A DNA stretch of 64,000 nt from CALODL01 sp942492115 (GCA_942492115.1 CALODL010000027.1:620001-684000), one strand, 5' to 3'. Numbered from the stretch's first letter, positions 18,501-26,418 are shown. Notes: generated by a model not told the origin, from the letters alone. Numbers and translations are program-made.

Positions 18501-19014
18501 TGAGTGTTTCGATACTTGTCCGCAATGCACTACGGCGTTCGTTGCGATTCTTACGCTCTTCGTCGACGCGTGCTGATTGGTCTCGTGCGGACTTCACTGC
18601 GGCCTCGGCATCACTCAGGAGGCGTTGCAGTTGCTGCAGGCCTGCATCGGCAGGGACTTCGATGGTTGGCGTGGCCACCGGCTCTGCGAGCTGTGCCCGC
18701 ATCTCGGCGATTTTGTCCGGTGCGGATGCCTGCCACGCGTTTTGTTCGGCAGTCTTGTCCCGCCATTCCTTGGCCGCGCCAAACTGCTTCCTGGCCTGCT
18801 TGTAGGCGTCCAAGAGTTGGGCCTTCAGCGTGTCGTCGAGTTCGACGTTGTCCTCGGCAGCTTTGATCAGAGCGGCGAAATCCGGTGCAGATGGGGTGGC
18901 TGGTTTCGGCGCATCGGTCACCGCGTCCTGGGCCATACTTGCTGGGCACGAGCCCACCAGCGCGATCCACAGGAAGGTGGCAAACATCGAGGGCGTCGAT
19001 CGGAAGCGTTTCAT
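15580..19014 (-). CDS. Large MscS-family (MscK-like) mechanosensitive channel
   Basis: 1144 aa, the size of MscK/KefA-type channels. Signal peptide at about 1-29 (ending SMAQ), then a long periplasmic coiled-coil region (about 30-490), a multi-helix membrane region (about 540-930) and the MscS core. The pore helix and beta-domain signature are clear: ITFGLGFGLQEIFANF, FERPIRVGDTVTVG, STTVLNWNRKEVIIPN. The cytoplasmic vestibule continues to about 1115. The protein should gate on membrane tension during osmotic downshock. The gene converges on the pseudopilin gene with only 9 bases between stops and no evident terminator. Confidence 0.93.
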   Translation of the reverse strand: MKRFRSTPSMFATFLWIALVGSCPASMAQDAVTDAPKPATPSAPDFAALIKAAEDNVELDDTLKAQLLDAYKQARKQFGAAKEWRDKTAEQNAWQASAPDKIAEMRAQLAEPVATPTIEVPADAGLQQLQRLLSDAEAAVKSARDQSARVDEERKNRNERRSALRTSIETLKNDLETLPKETIAEEGELELMTQARALVLDGNRAALAEELAALESEWAGFDLRADFLSARRDILSREISSGEAVVAQWQELVSSARKKEEEEASRKAAQISDIAMEEGVVKQAAEANVALAEQRAEAKLSELIKQADADLEALRDTLHILDSLSTTVRSKVEKAGLTQTMGQLLRRRLDDLPDLRRHRVHLGTRKREIAEFEVDLIDLDTAETQLTNVDLRVREHMKEVDATLSEDRRNEIAEVLKQLLIERREMVDSFGKDCDLYIQKLYELNALELDLIDHTELTRAFINERILWIRSAAWPSRLDFQHAAEAIAWLVNRENLALVAPTAWQTVIDRPGWTLFFVTGLIAMGVAKPHLRRTIKQVAEEARRPSCQRFLPTLRSTWCTLFDSAMWPGLLWLSGWLLGSRLDCPVYCKDISDTMDEIAYTWLFIAFLRRACATNGLCTAHCNWNTTTSAFLRVCLGRIVLWILPPAFAATIFMNMPNEAWHSSLGRFFFIITHVFLGVALLHMLRPDSPIILEARKSSPPGWPLRYRPVLLMIGGLFSFGIGAASVYGYHYTADTLGLRMWWSIMLITASIILRDLSLRWLLVSRRRIAIEEYRKRREANRGNEEAAEQTEEDPETTAARLTSINDQSIRLVRSGIFAIVIAGLYWTWIDLFPALRLLNEVHLWTHDVPVIVDGIATAAVEAVPVTLGDALLTIVLLTVTLVAARNLPGLLEITVLTRLPLKHGERYAISTVMRYIIIILGIAGSFRQIGIGWSNVQWMAAAITFGLGFGLQEIFANFVSGLILLFERPIRVGDTVTVGADEGTVTHIQMRSTTVLNWNRKEVIIPNREFVTGRITNWSLKDPVLRVVVPVGVAYGTDPERVRYALLKCAREQPGVLSDPEPQALFLGFGDSALSFELRVFISCADTSALMTKHELHMSIARNFEECDIEIAFPQRDLHIRSLPDGHRISMDDGGGTDQAPDA

Positions 19015-19137
19015 GCCATTGAGTTTACCACTCCGGCCGGGCCGGCTCCAACCGCTTCCCGATTGTCCTGAATGAGGTGGTCAATGCTCAGGCATGCTAC
19101 CATTCGTGACCGTGTTTCCCTGGATCAGGAGAAGTCC

Positions 19138-19341
19138 ATGAGCAAACTACTGGCCTCGTCGTTCTTTTGCTGAGTGTTACCCAACATCCTGCTGGTAGCA
19201 GGAGCCATCATTCTGGTAGGCAGCACACCTTTGCCTGGATGGATCGGGGTCGTTGCGCTGGTTGCTGGTGTCGGCATCAAACTCCTCGCCATGCGCGCAG
19301 GACGACGCGCTGAGAAACCGCCTGCTCAATCCGCGGATTAA
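19138..19341 (+). pseudogene. Small membrane protein gene interrupted by an in-frame TGA
   Basis: ATG 19138 has a strong ribosome site (GGAG, 6-base spacing), reads MSKLLASSFFC, then meets TGA at 19171-19173. The same frame continues as VLPNILLVAGAIILVGS...GWIGVVALVAGVGIKLLAMRAGRRAEK and stops at 19339. The joined product would be a protein of about 66 residues with two hydrophobic segments and a basic tail. Either a nonsense mutation split the gene, the functional product starts at GTG 19174 (55 aa), or the TGA is read through. No known family recognised; Sec insertion is unlikely because no SECIS or selenoprotein motif is evident. Confidence 0.5.
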
Positions 19342-19419
19342 AGCCCCGAGTACCCTCAAAGATCATTGCAATGTCGTGTGCACGGACGAATCCGCGCAGA
19401 GAAGGTGGGGCCGCATGGT

Positions 19420-20154
19420 TCACTCCGGACGGATCAGCGTCAGCAGCTCGGACAGCGACTCGATGACCAGACTGTCGTTTCGCGGCTGGGGCTTGCGGCT
19501 GATCAGAACAGGATGGATGCCGACTTCGCGCGCACCCAGCACATCGTCGACGTACGTATCACCGACGTGGATCGTGCGGGCGGCGTCGGCGCCGGTGCGC
19601 TCGAGGGCGACGCGAAACAGTCCGGGATCAGGCTTGCGATAACCCTCGATACACGACACCACGATAGCATCAAAGAACGGGGTCAATCCTTTGGCGTCGA
19701 GAATCTCGGGCAGATGAGTGCTCCAGTTGGATACGACTGCCAGCCGCAGGCCGCGGGCTTTGAGCGTTTCAAAGACATCGAATGTGTCATCGTAGGGCTG
19801 CCAGGTTGCCGGATCGATGAACATGTCGTGGATCCGTTCGAACCACGCGTCGAAGTCGACACTCGCCAGTTCGGGCAGTGCGTCGTACACCGGACGCGTG
19901 ATTGTCCGCCACATCAGCCGGTCGGCTTCATCCGTGACCGCGGTTTTCATGACGCTCGCCGTCGTCGCATCATAAGTTGCGACCAGGACGCGCAGGATCT
20001 CGTTCACATGTTCCTGAGACAGCGTGACGTCGAAGTGTGCGGACGCGGCGCTGTAGATGCCCGCGACGTCGGGTTCAGAGCGAATGATCGTGTGACCGGC
20101 ATCGAAGAATATCGCGTGGATATCAGCTGGAATCTGGATAGCAGGGTCCTCCAT
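19420..20154 (-). CDS. HAD-superfamily (subfamily IA) hydrolase
   Basis: 244 aa. HAD motif I is FFDAGHTII (nucleophile Asp18), motif II is VVSNWS, motif III Lys lies in YRKPDPGLF, and motif IV is HVGDTYVDDVLGA; a helical cap lies between motifs I and II as in subfamily IA. The second Asp of the usual DxD is Gly, as in the FDAGxT branch, so phosphatase activity is possible but not assured. I chose ATG 20154; an open reading to 20265 adds 37 Arg-rich residues without homology character. The next upstream stretch (20155-20589) is non-coding and repeat-bearing. Substrate unknown. Confidence 0.88.
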   Translation of the reverse strand: MEDPAIQIPADIHAIFFDAGHTIIRSEPDVAGIYSAASAHFDVTLSQEHVNEILRVLVATYDATTASVMKTAVTDEADRLMWRTITRPVYDALPELASVDFDAWFERIHDMFIDPATWQPYDDTFDVFETLKARGLRLAVVSNWSTHLPEILDAKGLTPFFDAIVVSCIEGYRKPDPGLFRVALERTGADAARTIHVGDTYVDDVLGAREVGIHPVLISRKPQPRNDSLVIESLSELLTLIRPE

Positions 20155-20366
20155 GGGATGGCGCCCACGAAAGTACAACACGCACTGAACGGACGCAACA
20201 CGCCACGACGCGCGAACGATACTGCGCCGGCACCACACGCGGGGAGTTCTTCCCTTGATGTCCACTCAAGCGTGTCCGCGCTGGGATCGCACCACGCTTG
20301 CGCACCGCGCTTCCCAACATCGTGGCGATCATCTTGGGAGAACCACGCATCACCAGGAGCATGGCC

Positions 20367-20420
20367 TCGCGAAGTGCCCCTTCGCTTTTCGCTCCCCAAA
20401 GGGCTCCTGACCCCTTTTTG
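20367..20420. repeat. Dispersed hairpin repeat, copy 1
   Basis: Begins CGCGAAGTGCCCCTTCGC and ends AAAGGGCTCCTGACCCCTTTTT. The end can fold as AAAGGG-loop-CCCTTT with a T-run on one strand and an A-run on the other, so it has terminator shape in both directions. It matches copy 2 at 20513-20566 over nearly its whole length. Confidence 0.7.
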
Positions 20421-20512
20421 AGCCGCATGTCCATCCGCCGCAAAGACACCTGACGCTGGCGTGTGATTTCGTGCCGCTGGCTCCGCGCTGAAAGGGGCTC
20501 TGCCGCTCGTTC

Positions 20513-20566
20513 CACGAAGTGGCCCTTGGGTTTTTGCTCCAAAAGGGCTCCTGACCCCTTTTTTGC
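20513..20566. repeat. Dispersed hairpin repeat, copy 2
   Basis: Begins CACGAAGTGGCCCTTGGG and ends AAAAGGGCTCCTGACCCC followed by six T. The perfect AAAAGGG/CCCTTTT stem has an 8-base loop. It lies 24 bases beyond the stop of the minus-strand anti-sigma gene; read on the minus strand the stem is also followed by T residues, so it can terminate that operon. Confidence 0.7.
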
Positions 20567-20589
20567 AGACTTGGGGGGTTGGTTGCGTT

Positions 20590-22005
20590 TTACGGGCGGG
20601 GGTAGCGGTGTGCGTTCTCTTTCCACCACAGGGTCCATGGATCCGTGTTGCTATCGCAAACGAAGACGTTGTTCGGGTCACCGTAGTACTCCGGCGTGCG
20701 CCCGAACGTCTGGCCGGTTAGCCGGTGCAGACCGCGGGCAGCGGCGACACGGACCTCGGCGTCGGTGTCGTGGATCAGGCCAATGAGGTCGGGAATGCAC
20801 CACGGCTCGGCCAAGTCGGCCAGAAGTGTGGCCAACTGATCGCGTGCGCGCGGGTCGGTTGATTCGCTCGCGGTGGTCACCGCCGCGGACAGCGGAGCGC
20901 TGGCTCCGAAGCCGCAAGCACGAATTGCGCGCGCGAACCGCGCATCATTAGGTTGAGTCCGCAGACGGTCGATGAGGTGCGCGGCTCGGTCCGCCATTTC
21001 GGGATCATCGCGTCCTTTGCGCGACAGCAAGTCGTGGATCCACATCGTATGCAGCACGCCATCATCGATTGGCGTCGGGTGCCACGCTCCGGCGTCAGAC
21101 AACGCCAGCTCGTGGCCGGCTGGTACTTCGACCGCGAGCGCGCCATTCTGGGCGTTGGCGACCGATGTATTGTCGCGAACAGTGGCCTGTCCGGCCAGAA
21201 CTGCGACTCGGGCATTACCGGCGTCATCGGTGAGCACATCCAGCTCGCCTCCCGAGAAATCCACATGATACCCTGGGAGGATGACGGGCATGGCTGGGGC
21301 CGTCTCTGGCTGTCCGAGCCACATGCGACCGCGTCGCAGGTTCAGCGCGCCGCCGCTGAAGTACAGCTCGCTGCCGCCCTGCACGCGCAGCACCGCTCCG
21401 TCACGCAGATGCCACTCGGCGTCGGCATCTGCTGCGGTGCGAATGGTACTGCCGGTCTCCAAATGGCTGTCGACAGGAGTCGATGCCAGGTTGGTGCACG
21501 ACGAACTGTCGATCTCGACATGACCCGTGGCCATCGCCAGTACGGCAAAGGGCGCCAGCGCCGGTTCAGGTGCCAGCGGGTCGGGCGGGCCCATGTCGAT
21601 GGGGTCGATCGGTAGCGTGTCGACTCCAACTGTCTCGGCCGGTGTGGTTGGGCGTGGATCGCCGGCCAACGGCTCGGGCGTCGTTGGTTGCGGCGCCGGG
21701 CGGAGAACAGCCATCATCGCCAGCGCAGCGGCCAGGGCTCCGGTGACGACCCCGGCAGCGATCCACGAGGCGCGTCGCGGGCGCGGTTGCATATCAGCGA
21801 TGAGGCGGTCGGCGACAGCTGCAGCCGCGTCGCGTGGCTCTGTGAATGCTCGACGTAACGCGCCATCCTGGCGCGACAGGGCCTCGCTGGTCATTCGGCA
21901 TGCGGAGCATGATTGCAGATGCTCGGCGAGATCGTCGTTGTCCGTCGTCGAAATCTCGCCATCGATTCGGGCGGTGATGAGGTGCAGGATGTCGTCGCAG
22001 GTCAT
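20590..22005 (-). CDS. Transmembrane anti-sigma factor with FecR-like and HEAT-like domains
   Basis: 471 aa. Residues 1-40 form a zinc-binding anti-sigma (ZAS) motif: Cys3, His29, Cys33 and Cys36 in HLQSCSACR. One TM helix lies at about 79-102. The external part has a FecR-like beta domain (about 165-275; GSTIRTAADADAEWHLRDGA, LRRGRMWLG), then a helical region with a HEAT-like repeat (IGLIHDTDAEVRVAAARGLHRL). The start ATG overlaps the stop of the sigma gene (ATGA), the usual sigma/anti-sigma coupling. It should hold the sigma factor at the membrane and release it on an external signal sensed by the FecR/HEAT part. The FecR plus HEAT combination is unusual. Confidence 0.82.
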   Translation of the reverse strand: MTCDDILHLITARIDGEISTTDNDDLAEHLQSCSACRMTSEALSRQDGALRRAFTEPRDAAAAVADRLIADMQPRPRRASWIAAGVVTGALAAALAMMAVLRPAPQPTTPEPLAGDPRPTTPAETVGVDTLPIDPIDMGPPDPLAPEPALAPFAVLAMATGHVEIDSSSCTNLASTPVDSHLETGSTIRTAADADAEWHLRDGAVLRVQGGSELYFSGGALNLRRGRMWLGQPETAPAMPVILPGYHVDFSGGELDVLTDDAGNARVAVLAGQATVRDNTSVANAQNGALAVEVPAGHELALSDAGAWHPTPIDDGVLHTMWIHDLLSRKGRDDPEMADRAAHLIDRLRTQPNDARFARAIRACGFGASAPLSAAVTTASESTDPRARDQLATLLADLAEPWCIPDLIGLIHDTDAEVRVAAARGLHRLTGQTFGRTPEYYGDPNNVFVCDSNTDPWTLWWKENAHRYPRP

Positions 22006-22568
22006 GATCGACTCCCTGCGGCATTGAGCCGCTCACGCAACGTGGCCCGGGCCTGCGTCAGGCGGGCATTGACCGTCGCTGCCGAGACTCCGAGTAACTC
22101 GGCCAGATCCTGGTAGGTCAAGTCATTGTAGTAGTACAGCATGACGATCTCGCGCAACGTCTCCGGCAGTGCCTCGACGGCGCTGAGCAACTGGTGTCGT
22201 GACTCGCGCGACTCGAGCGGTGAGGCGTCGGATGCAGCGGGCAGGTCGGGGGACGACGCTTCGGGAGCCAGCACGCTCATGGGTACCTCTGTTCGGGCTT
22301 TGGCTTTGAGCCAGTCGAGACAAGTCCGCACCGCGATTCCACACAGCCACGCTCCAAATTTGTTTGGATCCTGCAAATTCGGCAGCGCTTGCAGACCACG
22401 ACACAGCGCTTCCTGGGCCAACTCTTCAGCTACATGTGCCTGTCTGACCCGCGCGTGACACGTGGCCATGACGCGGCCCGCCCACCGCCTCGTCAAGAGC
22501 GCGGTGGCGCGGCTCTGTCCGGCCAGTGCTTGCCGGACAAGGTCGGCATCGGATTGTGGGGCGTTCAG
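22002..22568 (-). CDS. ECF RNA polymerase sigma factor, probable CTG start
   Basis: Region 2 shows AEELAQEALCRGLQALPNL and FGAWLCGIAVRTCLDWL; region 4 shows LPETLREIVMLYYYNDLTYQDLAELLGVSAATVNARL. The earliest standard start in frame is TTG 22496, which would cut off helix 1 of region 2. The frame stays open upstream and encodes SDADLVRQALAGQ, the normal ECF N-terminus. No ATG, GTG or TTG precedes it, but CTG at 22568 has GGAG at 7-base spacing and gives a 188-aa protein of usual length, so I annotate that start. The stop overlaps the anti-sigma start (ATGA). It directs transcription of unknown targets, probably including its own operon. Confidence 0.85.
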   Translation of the reverse strand: MNAPQSDADLVRQALAGQSRATALLTRRWAGRVMATCHARVRQAHVAEELAQEALCRGLQALPNLQDPNKFGAWLCGIAVRTCLDWLKAKARTEVPMSVLAPEASSPDLPAASDASPLESRESRHQLLSAVEALPETLREIVMLYYYNDLTYQDLAELLGVSAATVNARLTQARATLRERLNAAGSRS

Positions 22569-22749
22569 CTGAGGGCTCCGATGAGTGTCGTACGAGTCTG
22601 TGTCCTGAGTAGAACGAAGCGTACGGGGTAATACAAGAAAATGAGAGAAACTTGTTACCGTGAATTTCAGCCGGTTTTCTCTGTTAACCGGTCCACTCCG
22701 ATCTACCTACTCCTGAGGAATACGAATTCAACCCCCGAAAGGAGCACAA

Positions 22750-24483
22750 ATGTCTTTCTGCACCCGTCTGAGCATGGTTCTGGCTCTGCCCGTGGCCACG
22801 TTTGCCGCCGCACCAACGGATGATCGGATACCCGTCGATCTGGTTATTTGCCTTGATACGTCGGGGAGTATGGAACAGTTGATCGATTCGGCCCGCGGCC
22901 GAGTCTGGGACATCGTGACTGAATTGTCCGAGGCCACGCCGACACCCGATTTGCGTGTCGGCCTGTTGACCTACGGAACACCGGATACATCGTCAGAGGA
23001 GCAGGGTTGGGTGGTGCGCCAAAGCGATTTGACCGGCGATCTGGATACGGTCTATGGCAAGATGATGGCTCTGACGACGGAGGGCGGCGATGAATTTGTC
23101 GGGTGGGTTCTTGACGATGCGATCAAGACCATGAGCTGGTCTGACGACGGGCAGGCACTGCGCCTGATATTCGTCGCGGGGAATGAATCGGCCGACCAGG
23201 GTACCGACCGGCGCAACTTCCGTTACGTCGCCGAGGGGGCGAGACAGCGGGATATCATCATCAACCCGATCTATGCGGGGCCGCGCGATCAGGGCGTCAA
23301 GGAATTGTGGGATCAGGTTGCAATTCACGGGGGCGGGGACTTTGCGGCCATCGACGTTGGGGCCGGGACACTGCAAATTGCCTCGCCTTTTGACGCCGAA
23401 CTCAAGGCACTGAACCACGAGCTGAACGCAACATACATTCCATATGGGGAGCAGGGCGCCACCGGCCTGGCCAACCAGTTAGCCCAGGATGCCAATGCCG
23501 GTCGTATGGGCGCTCAGTCGTGCAGCAGTCGCGTCGCGGCCAAGGGGTGCGGACTCTACAACAACGCGTCCTGGGATTTGGTCGATGCAATGCAGCAACC
23601 CGGGTTTGAGTGGAAGACTATCGATACATCCCGTTTGCCGAAGGGCATCGACGAGATGAACCCGTTACAGCTCAAGAACTACGTAGACGGAATGCGCGTG
23701 GTTCGTGCGGCTGTCCAGGACCGCATCACGGCGGTCGGAGCGCAGCGCAAGGCATGGTTGCTGGTTGAAACACGCAAGCACTCCGGCGGTCAGAGCCTCG
23801 ACCAGGCACTGATGGCCAGCCTGCGGCGTCAGGCCGAAACCAAGGGCTTTACCTTTTCGACCATGAAGACTGTTTCGACGGCACCTGCTGAGCCGCAGAT
23901 GATTATTCCGCAAAAAGCACCTCCCAAACCGATCTCATCCCCGGCCCAGTCCCAACTGGCGGCATTCGAGAGTCGGTTGCCGGCCGTGACCTACCGCGTT
24001 GTGGAATATGAGGCTGGCCAATTGAAGTTTGCACAATTGTTGTCCGCACGAATCGATGAACCGGTGCGCGTCATGGTCGGCAGTCAACAGTTCGCCAACG
24101 AGCGGAGTGCGCGCACTCAGTTGCTGGTCGCGATGGATGAGCAGTACCAGGACATGCTCCGCGTCCGCGTCGAGGCGCCTGGTGTGGGCATATCCGAGAC
24201 GAAGGTCCCTTCCGGACAGATGATTTATCATGTGGGCGGGATCGAGTTTGGCACTGTTCAGGATGCACAGTACGCCCATGAACAGATCGTGGCCGCAACC
24301 GAGGCGTTTGAAGCGCGACGGAAGGCGTGGATCAAAGAGCATGGACAGTGGAGTCAACACTGTTCATCCGCGCAGGACACGACCAAGATCCTGCCCGTGG
24401 ATGAACTCCTCGATGAATACCGCGCCATCATGATGACGATGGCCCGCACCGCGGCCGAGGCATTCACCGAGCGCGGTTGTTGA
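22750..24483 (+). CDS. Secreted von Willebrand factor A domain protein
   Basis: 577 aa with a signal peptide (about 1-20) followed at once by a VWA domain (about 27-225). The MIDAS metal site is intact at its first motif, Asp36 in LDTSGSM, and DEFVGWVLDDAI likely supplies later ligands. The C-terminal half (about 230-577) is a conserved-looking but unnamed region rich in alpha/beta sequence. The VWA fold usually mediates metal-dependent adhesion or assembly of complexes in the periplasm. AAAGGAG precedes ATG 22750 at good spacing. The gene is divergent from the sigma/anti-sigma pair across about 180 bases, and it is followed by a terminator-like hairpin. Confidence 0.85.
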   Translation: MSFCTRLSMVLALPVATFAAAPTDDRIPVDLVICLDTSGSMEQLIDSARGRVWDIVTELSEATPTPDLRVGLLTYGTPDTSSEEQGWVVRQSDLTGDLDTVYGKMMALTTEGGDEFVGWVLDDAIKTMSWSDDGQALRLIFVAGNESADQGTDRRNFRYVAEGARQRDIIINPIYAGPRDQGVKELWDQVAIHGGGDFAAIDVGAGTLQIASPFDAELKALNHELNATYIPYGEQGATGLANQLAQDANAGRMGAQSCSSRVAAKGCGLYNNASWDLVDAMQQPGFEWKTIDTSRLPKGIDEMNPLQLKNYVDGMRVVRAAVQDRITAVGAQRKAWLLVETRKHSGGQSLDQALMASLRRQAETKGFTFSTMKTVSTAPAEPQMIIPQKAPPKPISSPAQSQLAAFESRLPAVTYRVVEYEAGQLKFAQLLSARIDEPVRVMVGSQQFANERSARTQLLVAMDEQYQDMLRVRVEAPGVGISETKVPSGQMIYHVGGIEFGTVQDAQYAHEQIVAATEAFEARRKAWIKEHGQWSQHCSSAQDTTKILPVDELLDEYRAIMMTMARTAAEAFTERGC

Positions 24484-24545
24484 CCCCGTGACGCTGGCCT
24501 GGTTATTGGTGGCGGAAGATCCCTGGACGTAACGCTGCCAGCCGG

Positions 24546-24618
24546 AAAGGGGTCAGGATGCTTTTCGCGCGAAGCGGCCCAACGGGTTCGGCGCGAAAAG
24601 GGCTCCTGACCCCTTTTT
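24546..24618 (+). terminator. Large terminator-like hairpin, copy 3 of dispersed repeat
   Basis: The left arm AAAGGGGTCAGGATGCTTTT with CGCGC pairs with the right arm GCGCGAAAAGGGCTCCTGAC with CCCCTTT, with few mismatches, and a five-T run follows. The right arm is the same sequence as the ends of the repeats at 20367 and 20513. It lies 60 bases after the VWA gene stop and should end its transcript. Confidence 0.75.
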
Positions 24619-24665
24619 CGGGTCCGGCTTGTCTCAGTTGACCGACCGCTTTAACGTGCTGTCGT

Positions 24666-25475
24666 ATGGCGACGCGGCACACCACTACGGAATTCGCATG
24701 CCCGCAATGCGGAGGCAACGGCTTCGACGTTCACGAGTTTCCCAGGGGAACCTACATCCAGTGGTTTCTCAACCCTGGCCTGGCATTCAATGAGCTGATC
24801 CTGGGCCAGCGCATTCCGCGCCAGATGTTCCAGTGCCTGAGTTGTGATTTGCCGGCTCTGGAACGGTTCTACATTTATTGCACGCAATGCGCGACCGTAC
24901 ACAGTGGCATGCTGTGGGGGCGGGGCAACGCCCTGGGACATTGGTTCGGCCTGTTTTGTCCAGACTGCGGCGGGCGGATCCCCGTGTTCCTGAACATCCT
25001 GTCCTGGGTTGGCATCGTGGCCCTCGCACCTCTGTGGTATCCACTGTGGTTGATTTATCGCCCACGCATCATTGCCTGGGAATGCGGCCGCGCGCGGCGA
25101 AATCGCGGCGGTCGGCAGATCAAGGACGCGGTGCGGAGTTTGACCCGCACGCGCAGGTGGTTGATCTGTGGCGTGTTGGGGTTCGGTCTGCCGATGTGGG
25201 TGCTGCAAGAGTTCATCTTCGGGCGTACGGGTGCATTCGGGTGGCCAGCCTGGGTTACATTGCCGGTGTGGTTGGTCGGGGGAGGTCTGTGGGGTTGGCT
25301 GATGGCCTGGTTCGTGGGCCGATCCTTTCTTCGTCGCCCCGGAAGCGACGACGGGCGCTGCCGCGTGTGTGGCTACTCACTTCGTGGCCTGGTTTCGGAT
25401 ATGTGCCCTGAATGCGGCTACCGTCTCGATGGGACCGAGCCAACACGTGAAGATGCGATATCCGACAGACCCTGA
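24666..25475 (+). CDS. Zinc-ribbon membrane protein of planctomycete type
   Basis: 269 aa. Cys pairs occur in rubredoxin-like knuckles: CPQCGG near the N-terminus, CLSCD, CTQCA, CPDCGG, then two or three hydrophobic helices (FLNILSWVGIVALAPLWY; LICGVLGFGLPMWVLQ; VTLPVWLVGGGLWGW), and a C-terminal ribbon CRVCGYSLRGL ... CPECGYRL. The terminal CxxCGYSLRGL-CPECG module recurs in many planctomycete membrane proteins with no assigned role. ATG 24666 is the first start giving the N-terminal knuckle. Function unknown; metal or nucleic-acid binding at the membrane is only a guess. Confidence 0.75.
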   Translation: MATRHTTTEFACPQCGGNGFDVHEFPRGTYIQWFLNPGLAFNELILGQRIPRQMFQCLSCDLPALERFYIYCTQCATVHSGMLWGRGNALGHWFGLFCPDCGGRIPVFLNILSWVGIVALAPLWYPLWLIYRPRIIAWECGRARRNRGGRQIKDAVRSLTRTRRWLICGVLGFGLPMWVLQEFIFGRTGAFGWPAWVTLPVWLVGGGLWGWLMAWFVGRSFLRRPGSDDGRCRVCGYSLRGLVSDMCPECGYRLDGTEPTREDAISDRP

Positions 25476-25530
25476 ACCGCAGGTTACGGGATGGCATAGT
25501 ACAGGCGACACTCTGGATTCCAAATGAGGT

Positions 25531-26361
25531 ATGCGCGTGGACCAACGTATTGAAAAAGGGCAGGCGTTTCGGGGATTGCACACGGGCGGTCAAACATTTG
25601 TCGTACCCAATCCATGGGACGTCGGTACGGTTCGCGTGTTCGAGACACTGGGATTCAAGGCACTGGCGACGACCAGCGCAGGTTTGGCATTTTCACGCGG
25701 TGTGACCGACGGTAACGCTGCGGTGACTGCGGCGGCCACTTTCGAACATGTCCGCGCGATCGTTGAAGCCACCGACCTGCCTGTGACTGCAGATCTCGAG
25801 AACGGTTTTGGAGCGTCCCCCGAGGCGGTGGCCGATGCGATATGCCAGGCCGGGGCCGTCGGGCTGGCCGGCGGTTCGATCGAAGACGCGTCCTACGACG
25901 ACGACGATCCTTTATATGGGTTCGACCATGCCGTGGAGCGTATCAAGGCGGCCGTTGCGGCCGCACGGGCACTGCCGTTTGAATTCATGCTTACTGCTCG
26001 CACCGAAGGATTTGTCCGCGGACGACCCAACTTGGATGAAACGATTCGTCGTCTGAAAGCATTCGAGGCCGCCGGTGCGGACGTGTTGTACGCACCCGGC
26101 CTGCCCGACCTCGACAGCATCCGTCGCGTGTGCTCGGTGTTGGACAAACCGGTCAACGTCGTGACGGGTGTTGTTCCGAAGCATTTCTCCGTTGAGCAAC
26201 TACGTCAGGCCGGTGTGTGCCGCATCAGTACTGGATCGTCCATGACCCGGGCGGCGTACTGCGCGGTGCTCGATGCTGGACGCGAGATCATGGAGCAGGG
26301 GACGTTCACATATGCGGCCGGATTGACCACTGTACGGGAGTGGAGTGCCTACTTCGAGTAA
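25531..26361 (+). CDS. Isocitrate lyase/phosphoenolpyruvate mutase family enzyme
   Basis: 276 aa TIM-barrel enzyme of the PEP mutase/2-methylisocitrate lyase superfamily. The barrel and metal site are marked by VVPNPWDVGTVRVFE, TADLENGFG (Mg-binding Asp), GGSIEDAS and the late MLTARTEG and GADVLYAPG. The Cys-containing KKCGH loop of true isocitrate lyases is absent, so it belongs to the broad group that makes or breaks C-C or C-P bonds in small carboxylates; the exact substrate is undetermined. No phosphonate genes are nearby. A hairpin follows the stop. An alternative start is GTG 25537. Confidence 0.87.
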   Translation: MRVDQRIEKGQAFRGLHTGGQTFVVPNPWDVGTVRVFETLGFKALATTSAGLAFSRGVTDGNAAVTAAATFEHVRAIVEATDLPVTADLENGFGASPEAVADAICQAGAVGLAGGSIEDASYDDDDPLYGFDHAVERIKAAVAAARALPFEFMLTARTEGFVRGRPNLDETIRRLKAFEAAGADVLYAPGLPDLDSIRRVCSVLDKPVNVVTGVVPKHFSVEQLRQAGVCRISTGSSMTRAAYCAVLDAGREIMEQGTFTYAAGLTTVREWSAYFE

Positions 26362-26384
26362 GAAGTAGTCCCCCAGCGCAAGAT

Positions 26385-26418
26385 GGCAGCCCGGGCCAGT
26401 GGATAGGCCCGGGCTGCC
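26385..26418. terminator. Terminator-like hairpin between convergent genes
   Basis: A perfect 13-bp stem (GGCAGCCCGGGCC / GGCCCGGGCTGCC) with loop AGTGGATA lies between the stop of the PEP-mutase-family gene (26361, plus) and the stop of the lipoprotein gene (26441, minus). There is no T-run, so it may act as an RNA-stabilising or rho-assisted end in either direction. Confidence 0.75.

Larger units (their letters stand above)
20155..20589. other. Gene-free region with two copies of a hairpin repeat
   Basis: About 435 bases between the HAD gene start and the anti-sigma gene stop with no credible reading frame. It holds two direct copies of a roughly 54-base element (listed separately) and presumably the promoter of the HAD gene near 20155-20300, although no clear -35/-10 pair could be picked. 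Confidence 0.6.

Noticed and set aside
19168..19176. Selenocysteine at the TGA of the small membrane gene
   Set aside because: The TGA follows FFC in a hydrophobic protein with no redox motif, and I see no SECIS-like hairpin directly downstream.
20513..20566. An insertion sequence end or attachment site in the gene-free region
   Set aside because: No transposase or integrase gene, and no flanking direct repeats could be seen; only hairpin repeats are supported.
22641..22823. A 60-codon frame upstream of the VWA gene
   Set aside because: It overlaps the VWA start region, has no ribosome site and no recognisable sequence; the region is more likely promoter DNA.
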